In this document: piece after piece, positions 21,990-31,933 of the stretch
Numbering within the stretch: position 1 is the stretch's first letter
Layout of the letters: the number at the start of each line of letters is the position of its first letter
NCBI GenBank assembly: GCA_003427395.1
Contig: BFEA01000621.1
Location: 533,665-571,692 of the forward strand
Direction: 5' to 3'
Source of the DNA: Chara braunii
Lineage: Eukaryota; Streptophyta; Charophyceae; Charales; Characeae
DNA: 38,028 nucleotides
Translations under genes and position numbers: made by a program
Notes under the pieces: generated by a model
What the model was told of the DNA's origin: nothing
Database searches by the model: none
What the model saw: only the letters and a program-made list of their open reading frames with translations

Positions 21990-22856
21990 TCAAGTCAAAG
22001 GGGCGCATTTAGTGAAAAAGAAAGGCATTCCGTACCGGCCCACTGCTGACCGAATTTCCTCCCAGTCTCCCCCCCCTTCATCTCGATCATGAGTACTAGC
22101 ATACACATCCACTATGTTGGCCATGCTCTTAAGCCGCTGACTGGGGGGCGAAAACTTCAGGTCTAAATACAACCCATATATCAATTCGCACGTATAGCGC
22201 CCATACTCCCATCCTCGCACCCTCAACGTCGCTTCAGCTGCCACCTCTACTCTTGCCTGCCCACCAAAACTTTTCTCTATCAGAAACTCAGGCAGGGTTA
22301 CGCGTAACGGAGCAGATGGAAGCCCGAACTTTCCAGCGCGCTTGACCCTTACGTGGGTTAGTACTCGCTCTCCCCTGTCACGGGACACTTCCCTCGCCCA
22401 CTTTGCTGCAGCTGCCTCGGCTACCCTTAGAGGCCTCGCAAGCAGGCTTTCATGCCCAAGCACCAACTCTATCCCATGCTCGACCCAAAAGGTGGCTGAA
22501 GCATACAGGGTCACCCTTACAATTGCGCATTCCTGCTGGTCATCGAATCCAAACTCGATCCAGGCAAAGATGTCCGTGCCCATCATCACGCCCCACCATG
22601 ATGAAATATACTCTGCTTCTCTGACCCACCTGGGTAAAGACACCTCGAGCCCTCCCTCTTTCTTAATTGACGCGGGTCTTTCCGTGCATAAGACATCCTG
22701 AGTTGTCTTTGCTCTGTCTGGGTTCTGCCCATCACAGACAAACGTCCAGCATGCTCCTTCCGTTATTAAACTAACAATCCCTACCCCTCTTGGAAGAGCA
22801 ATCCAAACGTACAGGCTTACTGACCAACCATGAGCCAAATGCTGGACTGGAGACAT
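21990..22856 (-). CDS. Intact 288-aa ORF between PBS and gag, unknown function
   Basis: An uninterrupted 288-codon frame; an in-frame TGA stands immediately before its ATG, so the start is fixed. It ends 193 nt before the gag ATG and in a different frame. The protein is rich in tryptophan (11) with 6 cysteines, has mixed hydrophobic and charged segments, an alanine-rich stretch (AEAAAAKWAREVSRDRGER) near residue 150, and an acidic patch (DRDEGGGDWEE) near the C-terminus. There is no signal peptide or clear membrane span. I recognise no capsid, protease, RT, envelope or host domain. It is the only long unbroken frame in the giant elements, while the gag next to it has three stops. It could be an extra retroelement gene or a captured host fragment. 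Expression is not shown. Confidence 0.55.
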   Translation of the reverse strand: MSPVQHLAHGWSVSLYVWIALPRGVGIVSLITEGACWTFVCDGQNPDRAKTTQDVLCTERPASIKKEGGLEVSLPRWVREAEYISSWWGVMMGTDIFAWIEFGFDDQQECAIVRVTLYASATFWVEHGIELVLGHESLLARPLRVAEAAAAKWAREVSRDRGERVLTHVRVKRAGKFGLPSAPLRVTLPEFLIEKSFGGQARVEVAAEATLRVRGWEYGRYTCELIYGLYLDLKFSPPSQRLKSMANIVDVYASTHDRDEGGGDWEEIRSAVGRYGMPFFFTKCAPLT

Positions 22857-23830
22857 TCATATAAATTTCTACAGACTGATAAGATCCCAAGTATAATCCC
22901 AATAATTCACGCAAGCTTCTCCTGGGACGGATATCTACTCAAGCATATAACTTTCCATAATTAGACACAACTTAGGCTTACAAGGTCTGGCACCCATAGG
23001 TGAGTCCAATATATATCTCAAAGCAACATCCCTAAAACAGAAGGTCTCAGGCCTTTAGCTCCCTAAGTGAATAGTCCAAACCTGGAAAGGTTCAACCGAG
23101 GGTCTAACTTAAGACTTAGCAGAATAATCTAAGCGTTAGACCCCACCCACTACCATTCCAACTGCCTCTAGGATCAATTACTTATCCTTGGCCTCACTCT
23201 GATGCAAACGTACCATACTGCCGTAAAGACCCTTACGGCCATAATAGGTACCTCATACGGCCATATCCTACGATACGTGCTTAGCCTAATTAATGCAGCT
23301 TCACCTTTTTTTAATCATGTCACTTGGGCTAGGCATTGTCTCACCCCATCAACTATCAAGGTCGTAAGCAGACTATATTCGCATATAGCCAACACGCGTA
23401 TCACTCTCCTATCACTCATATTCCACCAACACATTGTCTCGCTCAATCGGGCTATTATACAAACAAGGAGAGAATAATAACTCTTCACCCAACAATCCAG
23501 CTTACTGAATACTTACCTGACTCCCTTACACAATCTTGGCACGACCCAAACCTAGTCAATCACTACCACGCGTCTCACTTCTAGACTCTAGGCTCATCTA
23601 ACTCGAGTCCGTTCCTCCCTTTTTAGCAATCTCATCGCACCATCCGTTTAGCTGATCCTTCCGCCAAATCGAAGGTAGAAATTCAGAATCTTCATAACCT
23701 TTTACTTAAACAATCGTACAAACTTCCCGCAATCTATCTCACAAAATCCCAAAACTTCTCGTATATGCCTGATTTTCTCTTAGTCTACCCGGGTGTCGTT
23801 CCACCAGGGACAACGGTAGGCAGTCGTTAT
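22857..23830 (-). other. Leader of outer element
   Basis: About 1 kb of non-coding sequence between PBS and ORF1. No conserved frame. It includes a hairpin that overlaps the PBS end (CAACG/CGTTATCCC-type arms at about 23801-23833). Confidence 0.55.
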
Positions 23831-23847
23831 CCCTGGCAACGGCGCCA
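23831..23847 (-). promoter_or_regulatory. Primer-binding site, tRNA-Asp (outer element)
   Basis: On the minus strand TGGCGCCGTTGCCAGGG stands two nucleotides after the LTR end. It complements 16 of 17 bases of the plant tRNA-Asp 3' end, including CCA and discriminator G. The better preservation than at 12366 identifies the primer tRNA firmly and supports a streptophyte host. Confidence 0.85.
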
Positions 23848-25624
23848 CCTGTCGAGCGCATCGGTCCGGCACCGCGCGTGGCAGTGCGGGACCCTCTCGG
23901 CTATGTCACGCAGGAGTTGAACCAACCTCATCACGAACACGCAGATGGAGCTTCCTTAGGCCGCTCTGACCGAGTGCGCCAGCCATACCTCTCGCGAGCC
24001 CCTACGACCGGATAGGGCCTACGCGAGGCACATCTTACCTCTACCTTACGGAAGTTGTCACCTCCCTTTGGTGGTCGTATCCCCGCCGAGCTACCAGTCC
24101 GCAATACGAAAGCTAATCAGTTACAATCGCAGAGGTGGACCAGTCGAGGGCGTTTCTCGTTCGTCGTAGCATAGGGGGTACGCACGGTAATACGCCTATC
24201 GGACCCGCACGCGAACCGACATCTTGGGGGGGGTTGAGGTCCCAAGTGCGACTCGTCGTCGGTCGACTAGAACGCATCTAACACGCCACGCGCACACCAC
24301 TTTACGAACAAAAAAATAAAGCACACACCCACATACATCAAACAACGCGACAACACTCCTAGTCCCTTAGTAGCCATCCCATAACTCTTAGATGCGGAAA
24401 TCAGATAGGCGTCGCGCGTGCAACTCGATATAAAACCGCGAGGACGCAGAGCTATCTCATGTCGACTCGAAATGCAAATGTGCACAAGCAGTCGCGATGA
24501 TGGCATACTATGTGGTACCCACACTCGCGCGGTCCTCGTTGATCTCGAGGGTCCCGTTTGACACTCAAGTGTCGGCTGACACGCGCTTTGAGGCTTAATC
24601 TCTCGACGCTAGACAATCGCCATGCGCGGTTGAAGACCACACACCCTCTTCTGCACCTTATGTAGAGCGGGTGGTACACAGGTCCATACCTGTGGTGACA
24701 ATTGTTTGTTGCGGCCCTGGCATGGGTCCTACACCAGGCCTGGGCGGAAGTCAAGGGGTTTGACTTTGACGGCTGCCACGGACTACAACGTCCAACCATA
24801 CAATTCTACAAAGCAGGGGTAAAAAAAAAAAAAAATCTATCTTTTCTCTCAAGACACAATCTGATTAACCCTTGCGCTCGATCACAGTAAGGCGAGCGCA
24901 TACCCAAGCATATATTTATATATACAAAGGTTTAGTTATATAGGACAATCACTTCTCACAGTCACAGTGAGGCCCCTCTCAGCCATATATGTATGTAATC
25001 GCAGACAGTCACATCTAGAGTCCGAACCACAAACATATCTGCAATCACATCAAAGATTCAACCATAAGTCCACGCACTACACGAGGTCAACTTCAACCAT
25101 TCCTTGCACTCATACCCCTCGCTTTAGCCATACAAGCCTCACTCGTGCAACTCGTTGATAAATACTCGGTACTTTTGTTGGATGGTCATTCAATAAAGTC
25201 CGGGTAAAAACACAACAAAACAGTTCAAATCACAAGGCTAAAGCCTTTAGGTTGAGTGACAAGAGCGGATTGGAGTTGAGTCGTAAACCGACGAGTCGAC
25301 AACCGACGAGTCGACAACCGACGAGTCGGCAAACGACCTGTTATCAGTGATAACAGAAGATGATCCTCGTAGGATCAACTCAATCTAGTCCAGGTCCTGA
25401 ATTAATCGATCAAGAAGACCTGTAGCACAAGGCAGGTCAATCCCCAAGCTAAACCTATAAGTCCATGGAGAATAATCCCCATATCACGCTCTCACTCAAA
25501 TCATCCTAGTTAATTAAGCCTGAGTCTACCACTAAGCAGTGCCCAAGGCATAGGTAGGCCCTGACATAATCTTCCCTATACAGAGTTGCTTGTCAGAATC
25601 GCCACCTGTGAAAATATAATCTAT

Positions 25625-26195
25625 CTCCTTTAAACTAAAAAAATTTTGGCAGCGCTTCCCGTAGGAAAAGTGTCTTTTCAGAATTTATATAAACCCGAAT
25701 ATGAAAGCAGAAATAAACTCCAACTCTGGAAAGTCAAATTTTGTCTAACTCCCTGAATTATTAGAAATTTGGACAACACTCCCTTTAGAAAGGGAGACTT
25801 CCCAAATTTATACTAAGTCAGATATGAACTCAAAATACAACTCGAGTTCAATTTAGACAAGATTTAACAGACTCCTTAGTTTTGCAGAAATTTTGGTAGC
25901 ACTCCCTTTAGAAAATGGTTATTCCAAAATTTATACAAGGCTAAGTTCAGAATTCGAAAGTAACTTTGACTTCTCAAAGTCCAATTTTAGTCGAACTCCT
26001 TGAATTAGCAAAAATTTGGGCAGCACTCCCATTTAAAAAATGAGACTTTTCAGATTTATACTAAATCAGATATAAGAAAATATAAAGTTGAACTTTTGAC
26101 AAGTCAAAATTCGACCAACTCCTTGGATTTGTAGAAATTTCGGCAGCGCTTCCCGTAGAGGAAGTAGCTTGCCAAGATTTATACAAAACCAAGTA
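25625..26195 (-). repeat. ~125-bp tandem repeats in LTR-C
   Basis: Five units in reverse orientation, homologous to 10005-10610. The outer units carry CAGCGCTTCCCGTAG (25652, 26142). Confidence 0.75.
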
Positions 26196-26480
26196 TAACA
26201 AAAGATCCAAGAAAATGCGAGAACTGATATAAGTAAGAACATTTAGCTAAGAAAATGCAAGAATCGAAACTAACTCTTATGACTCTAGCACGTGGCGAGC
26301 GACTGAAGCAACTACCTATCAAACTGAAACTCAGACCAAGTAGTAGCCTCACTCAGTTACATGCAGGCCAAACCACAAAGGTAAGTACTCTCGCCATTCC
26401 AAGGTATACTTGAACAAACAATAACTCATGATCTTTCAATGCTTTAGCCCTTTATACCCAGCTTACATAAGGCATAGGTC

Positions 26481-27416
26481 AGGCCATCTGAACTTACAGA
26501 GCGCGCCAACTCAGCCAGGCCTAAAGTCAGAATACCTAAACTTATAGAGCGTTCTGACTTGGCCATGTATATACAAACAAAGGGCACAAGTATTTCTTTT
26601 TGCTTTGGGCATATGACTAAACCACTATGGTCGCCCTGAAATGTTTAAATAGCCAAATTGTATATACCTCTTTGAACTTGATCTTCCAACTCGCAATAGG
26701 GCTGAGTCGCTCAATCTTAGAACACTGCTCAGCCTGCCCAGGTTTACCTTCAGGTATATCTCTTAGTTATACTCTCTTCAATTGTGATAAGCTATAGCCA
26801 AGCTACCTAAACTTATAGAGCGGTCTGACTAGCCTGTTCTTAATAACATAGTAATATAGTATAGTCAAATTATAACCATTGGATTCTAACATATGCGAGG
26901 CATTGGGCCAGACTACCTAAACTTATACAGCGGCCTGGTCCTTTGCCAGGCTCGTTTCCTTCTGATCCGGTCTGTGCGAGGCAGTAAGGCAGGTCACGTA
27001 AACTTATAGAGCGGCTTGTCCCCTGCCAGGGTTATCCCCTCAGAACAAAACAGGAGAAGGGTTGAACCACCTAAACTTATAGAGCAGCTAGGCCTCCTCG
27101 TTCAGAGCTAAAAAAACTGACAGAACTCCCAAATAAACAAGGCGGCCCAGGGTACCTAAACTTATAGAGCGCCCTGAGCCCCTGAAAGTCAAGCACAATC
27201 AAACCTTCGCCAGTCAGAGCAGTCAGGTCACCTAAACGTACAGAGCGTCCTGACTCCCCATACGGTTCACAACACTAGGTCTCCCCAAACTTATGGGGAT
27301 ATCCCAGCCTCCAGGGCGTTCAGGCCACCTAAACTTATAGAGCGGCCTGAGGCTCCATGCAATACCAAAAAAAAACAAAGCGCTGGGCTTCCCCAAACTT
27401 ATGGGGACCTCCCAGC
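26481..27416 (-). repeat. Hairpin array 3 in LTR-C, with a different loop
   Basis: About nine hairpins share the loop ACCTAAACTTATAGAGC (plus-strand reading). Arms: 26524-26560 AAGTCAGAA/TTCTGACTT; 26905-26941 GGGCCAG/CTGGTCC (one G-T); 27149-27176 CAGGG/CCCTG; 27221-27255 AGTCAGG/CCTGACT; 27320-27350 TCAGGCC/GGCCTGA; others weaker. Two further hairpins, at 27283-27298 and 27391-27406, have CCCCA/TGGGG stems around AACTTA; the second has an outer CTGGG/CCCAG stem. The array occupies the same LTR position as arrays 1 and 2, yet its loop is unrelated to theirs. Confidence 0.9.
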
Positions 27417-28792
27417 CTTAACGACCAAGTCAACCTGCACACAATACTGCCTTCCTCCCAACCTTCCCCCAGGTGCACCATTCTTCTGTTCACAGTCTGC
27501 TTTCAGGCAACCAAACAAAGTCTGAAGCTGAACTCACACACACATTCCTTTATTTCAATTTGAGTTCACATCCTGGAAGTCAGCCAAATCCGAATACAGG
27601 ATTCACATCATACGCTCAGTCAGACATAGAAAGGTGTACAGATAGGGGTTATAATGCAGGTGTATAAAGGGAAAGAGTAGGATTACCGTACAATTCCTTG
27701 CCTCCAGGACTCCTCCTAAGTCCCGGCAGAGCTCCCGCAATCGGTGGGGCGAACCTCCCATAAAGGCCTTGGCGCAGATTACGGGTTGAAATCCCGCCTG
27801 CCGCCTTCCCCTCAGAACCAACAGAATAGATTTAGAGTAAGAAGGGCAGATAGAGATAGTTTTGAGACCCTGATATTTTATATTGATTGGTGCGTCTGAC
27901 CGCGGCGAGCGCACGTGCGAGGACGACGGCGTCGACGGCGACAGTGTGACTGCAGTAGGTCTTGGTACGAGGGGTGGCGCGAGTGGCGGCCGTGGTACGG
28001 CTTGGTAAGTCGGCGCAGGCGCTGGGCGGCCACGCGCACGGTTGTAGGAAGAGATGAGGCTCAGGCCAAATTCCTTGGCCCTAAGCGCAGCGGCGCACCG
28101 CCCCATATGGCACTCCGCGGATGCTGGTCTCAGGCTTGGGCATAGCCCTATCGGTTACGACATTGGGTTACTGCTACAGAGGTTCGGGGATCGAGGCCGG
28201 CGGCATCGGCGCGGCGACAGGAGAGCGGCGAAAAGGAAAACTAGAGGTTGAGGGCCCGACGGGGCTATCCCTCTTCTGGTTTTATTGGCAGGCGCGGTGA
28301 TGGGTCCGACCTACAGGGCCGACGAGGCGTCGACAACTCCTTCTTTCCCCCGCTAGTGCCTGTGTATTTTGCTCGACATATCTTTTATTTTTTTCCTTGT
28401 TTTTTTTCCTTTTTTTATTTGTCCCGGGCGGGGCGCGGTACGTGGGTGTAGCCAGGACCCATAGGCAGAGCGTAGTGGATACTACCATGAACGGCTGAGG
28501 TAGGGGCGCGCGGGGTCGGGCCTGGATGGCGGGGGTTTTGAGTGGGTAACCAGGTGGTTGGCCTCGTTTGGGGCTGTGCTGGCCCTAAAGGGAGGGGCGT
28601 GTCAATGCGCCTTGGCGCTCGGGGTGATGTGCAGCACGTAAGGGGACTACTGGCCGCCGCCGTGCTTTTCGTTGGTAAAGTAGGGCCGGGCCGTGGGGCG
28701 TTGCCCCGAGTGATGGTATTCGGGATATCAGCAGAGGTTGGGGCAACGAACAGAGGATTCGCATGGTCATGGGGCAAGGGACGTGCGTGAAA

Positions 28793-28880
28793 GTCCGGGA
28801 TTCGAGACATCCGTTAAAATTGGAACGATACAGAGAAGATTCCCATGGCCCGCCCGCAAGGATGACACATATAAATCGAG
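28793..28880 (+). ncRNA. U6 snRNA-like segment in LTR-C
   Basis: It contains GACATCCGTTAAAATTGG, AACGATACAGAGAAGATT and, further on, CATGGCCC and GCAAGGATGACAC followed by ATAAATCGAG. These are the U6 central domain, ACAGAGA box, internal stem-loop and the start of the 3' part in the correct order. The 5' stem-loop is degraded (GTCCGGGATTCGAGAC), and the AGC triad is changed (GATTCCC). It keeps 3' U6 sequence that LTR-B has lost, while LTR-B keeps the 5' stem and AGC. Both therefore descend from a longer ancestral U6 copy. Confidence 0.85.
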
Positions 28881-28990
28881 GAGAGCCCGTCGGTGGAGTG
28901 TTTCTGTTTTCCCGACACTCGACTGACCGTCAGACCACGCAGCATTGATGGGTCGGGTTGACGTCAACCTAGGCTGAAGGACTCGAGTGA

Positions 28991-29015
28991 ACCCGGACGG
29001 AGGGCGGGGCCGGGT
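28991..29015. repeat. ACCCGG/CCGGGT hairpin
   Basis: ACCCGG (28991-28996) pairs with CCGGGT (29010-29015). LTR-2 has ACCCGG/CCGGGT at 14888-14912. Relatives with other arms are TCCGGG/CCCGGA at 6352-6369, ACCTGG/CCAGGT near 29076-29098, and TGAACCTG/CAGGTTCA at 30113-30143. Confidence 0.65.
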
Positions 29016-31117
29016 GCGTGCACGGAGAGGATGAGCGGAGCAGCGGGTGTGAGACGAACGCAAAAGGGGGGTCGAGAGCGAACCTGGGCGGCTATCCACG
29101 CCAGGTAAGCCCGCTAGCACACAACGGAGCGGAGCGGCCTGGGGGCCGGGCATAGCAACGAAAGAGGGGTTGAAACCGGCGCGAATCTGGACTGGGTGCA
29201 TTCGATAGGGAGAGTGAGGATGGCAGCAGATGAAGCCGGTCACAGAGCTATGCCGGGTGCAGTCGGGGAAGGTGGGGCGAGGCAGGCGCGAAGGCAGAGG
29301 CAGCAGCAAGGTGGTAGCGAAAGCCGAATGAATCTGGACGCTGGATTGCGTCAGGTGCATTGGGGCTTATACAAGGAAAGATGGTGGTGAGCGAGGCGCA
29401 GTGAGGGAGGGGGAGCACTCGAGATACTCCATAGCTTTAGGTGAGGATAAGGTGGGTTTCGGGGTTCTCGGTCACGGGTGGAGTGATTGGTGAGGTCGGT
29501 TTGGCCGTTAGATTGGTAAATTAGAAGGTTAGTAGAGAAAATAGTGCATCGGCTTATGTTGGGAAAAAGAAGAAGAAGAGGGGGTGGGAAGCGCATATCT
29601 TATGCATTTCCGGACGGATTTCGGCAGGAGGAGAGCCAAATTCATGGTTTTGAAGTAGGGAGATTCCAACGGTAGTATTAGTTTTAGCGACAGATTAGTA
29701 AGTTTGGAGTTAGTACGAGGTGAGGCTGCGCTTTGGAAACAAGTTGGCAAGCTTCGATGCACCTAGCCACGTTTGGGGGGGGGGAGTCATTCGACCCTGC
29801 TCGCCACATCGATTGTAGTAGCGGGGAAGCTAATCGAGAGGTTAGAGCATTTACCCCATGCTGCATGCGGCTACGTACTGGCGGAAGATACATTTGATAC
29901 TGCTCACAGTAACGCGGGACGCGTGGGGAAAGGATCGAATGAGGCCAAAGAGTAAGAGGGGGAAATGGCATGTACCTAGTCGCGTTTTGACAGAGGGGTA
30001 CGGTTCGCTTTAGGCAGAGTTAGGCGGTAGGTTGGCTAACGGGATAGAAGCGAGCTGCGTACCCGCCCCGATGTACAAACACCTACGTATGAAAGGAAGT
30101 GAGGAAGTGGGGTGAACCTGGCTGGGCTCGGGCGACAGGTTCATTCCGAATTTGCTCCTTCTGCCGGTGGGAAGAGGCTGAGGACTCGGAGCCACTTACC
30201 TGCAGGGGAGGCCAGCGAGGACCAACGGGAAGATCGTGGAAGGGGGAGAGGAACTCACCGAGATGTAACAGGCTGAATCGCTGCAGGGGGGGGGGGGGTG
30301 TGTTCCTTCGGTATTAGACCGCTCGGTGTCATTAGGAGACTTGAGTGTCGAAGTTGGCGTCGGGTACCCGGTAGGGGAGAGTCAGGCATCGAGTTAAACA
30401 GGCGGGCCCTGCAACGTGGGTGAATGCACATAGGCCAACTGAAAGATCGGGGAGCAAGCCGCGAGTTCTGAAGGGCCTGCTGGCTGATCGCGGCCCTCAG
30501 CAGTTTGACGTTGATGATGGTGAGAAGCAGGCCGTGAGGATTGAGGACCCGCCGGAAGGAAGGAAGGCTGCCGAGTTTGTGGGACACGGATTGCTTGCTG
30601 GCTGGAGAGGCCGCTCAACTGCTGACTGCGGGAGTGAGGATCGAGGCTGCAGAGGTGGCCAGGCGCGTCTGACTTGCAAGAAGGGGGGGGGGAGGGGTAT
30701 CACTACGGTTTGGGGGTCGAAGAAGTCTGTGTCAGCAGCTTGACCTCGGGTTGACTAAGCGGCTGCTACCTGGCCGCCGTTGTGGGGCCCTCAGGCGCGT
30801 CAAGGTTTCAAGGCCCTCTCACGCGAGTCTGAGTGCACCTCTCTTGCAGTTTCTGCTTAATCAAAAATAAACAAATATCAACAATACCATTAAACAAAAT
30901 GACCGATGTCCGCGCCAGTTTTACGATCAACAACAGAAAAGAATCACGAGTGCCTCAAAATGCGCGCCCACGCACCCTCTATTGTAGTCAACCACCCAGT
31001 CAACATAATCACAAACACAGCCGCGCCTAGCGCGGTATGCTTAACTTTAAACCACCCTATTTTCTGTCGCTTGCAAAAAACAGGGCGGATACCCTTGTAA
31101 GGGTATTCGCACCGACA

Positions 31118-31893
31118 GCGCCCTTCACCTCCGAAGAACCACCTTCGCCCTTCACCTCCTCTGCGCCCACAGGCAGCCCGGCTATGGCCGCCAGCGCCCT
31201 GCGCCCAGCCAGCGCTCTACCCCTTAGCGCTAGCCTGCCTCTACCTCAGCCTAGCGCAGCCCAGCACAGCGCAGCACCTCGCAAATGCGCAGCATGCCGG
31301 TGTTACTCGCAATGGCCAACATCCCTGCCCACTCGCCCTCCCTGCCTATATGTTAGTGTTGCGTGTGGGCGGCCTCCCTTAAGCCTGTGCCTGGGCCCCA
31401 GCACCTGTACCTAGGCCCAGTGCGGTTGGGGCCCAGGAGATGCAGTTGCGCATCTTTTATCAAGGCCTGCGGCCAAATTCAGATAGTGGACCGGTTTCCC
31501 ATTGGCATTTTCGGCCTCTATATCCCCCATGCATTATCGGCCTCACGTTTATGTGCCCAAGGCCTAACCAATTCTGGGGCCCTGGGATTTCTGCATTTGC
31601 AGAGCTCCGATACTCGGTGCACTCCAACCAANTCGGCCTCACGTTTATGTGCCCAAGGCCTAACCAATTCTGGGGCCCTGGGATTTCTGCATTTGCAGAG
31701 CTCCGATACTCGGTGCACTCCAACCAACTGGCGTGCTGCAACTGTATGGACCCCACTTCGTGAAATGTTTGAACAAAGGGCNCTTGTTGATTTGTTGGCC
31801 NGCCTTCACTTAGGGCGGGCACGAGGCTTGATGGGGGCCTTAGCCCAAAACATNTACATCACGGCAAGGCCCNTTGAGGGCTCAATCCTCACA
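31118..31893 (-). repeat. 3' LTR of gypsy element D, truncated
   Basis: It matches 37515-38028 at its left end. On the minus strand it starts TGTGAGGATTG at 31893, directly after the PPT. Full LTR length would be about 1.04 kb; the last ~364 bp (present as 37151-37514 in the other LTR) are missing because LTR-C begins at 31117. It contains an exact 95-nt direct duplication (31537-31631 and 31633-31727) around a single N, plus further Ns, so part of it is an assembly join. Confidence 0.75.
31537..31727. other. Exact 95-nt duplication around a single N
   Basis: 31537-31631 and 31633-31727 are identical and separated by N at 31632. The window itself ends at the same LTR position. This is best explained by overlapping contig ends joined without merging. 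Confidence 0.8.
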
Positions 31894-31906
31894 TTCCATC
31901 CCCCTT
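31894..31906 (-). promoter_or_regulatory. Polypurine tract of element D
   Basis: On the minus strand, AAGGGGGATGGAA stands directly before the TGTGAGG start of the 3' LTR. It is the expected plus-strand primer for a Ty3/gypsy element. Confidence 0.7.
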
Positions 31907-31933
31907 AGCTTCGAAAGTCCGCTGAGATGCTTA

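Larger units (their letters stand above)
27862..30842 (+). other. Inverted 3.0-kb segment inside LTR-C
   Basis: This segment reads in the plus direction while the rest of LTR-C reads minus. LTRs A and B show the normal order: the AAGCAGGAA-TTAGGGATATTTT junction is continuous at 2383-2400 (reverse) and 5470-5495. In LTR-C it is broken, with GATATTTT at 27862 and TCTGCTTAATC at 30845. The 250-bp block is correspondingly split between 30784-30842 and 27685-27861. Confidence 0.8.
23850..31117 (-). repeat. LTR-C, giant 5' LTR of outer element (7.27 kb)
   Basis: On the minus strand it runs from TGTCGG (31117) to CGACA (23850), followed by GG and the PBS. Order on the minus strand: start hairpin and 270 bp shared with A and B (31117-30843); an inverted 3.0-kb segment (30842-27862); the rest of the 250-bp block; the hairpin array (27416-26481); the 125-bp repeats; a small AACCGACGAGTCGAC triplication near 25285-25330; the palindrome; and the terminal block (24804-23850). 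Its outer edge abuts the gypsy D LTR exactly. Confidence 0.8.
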
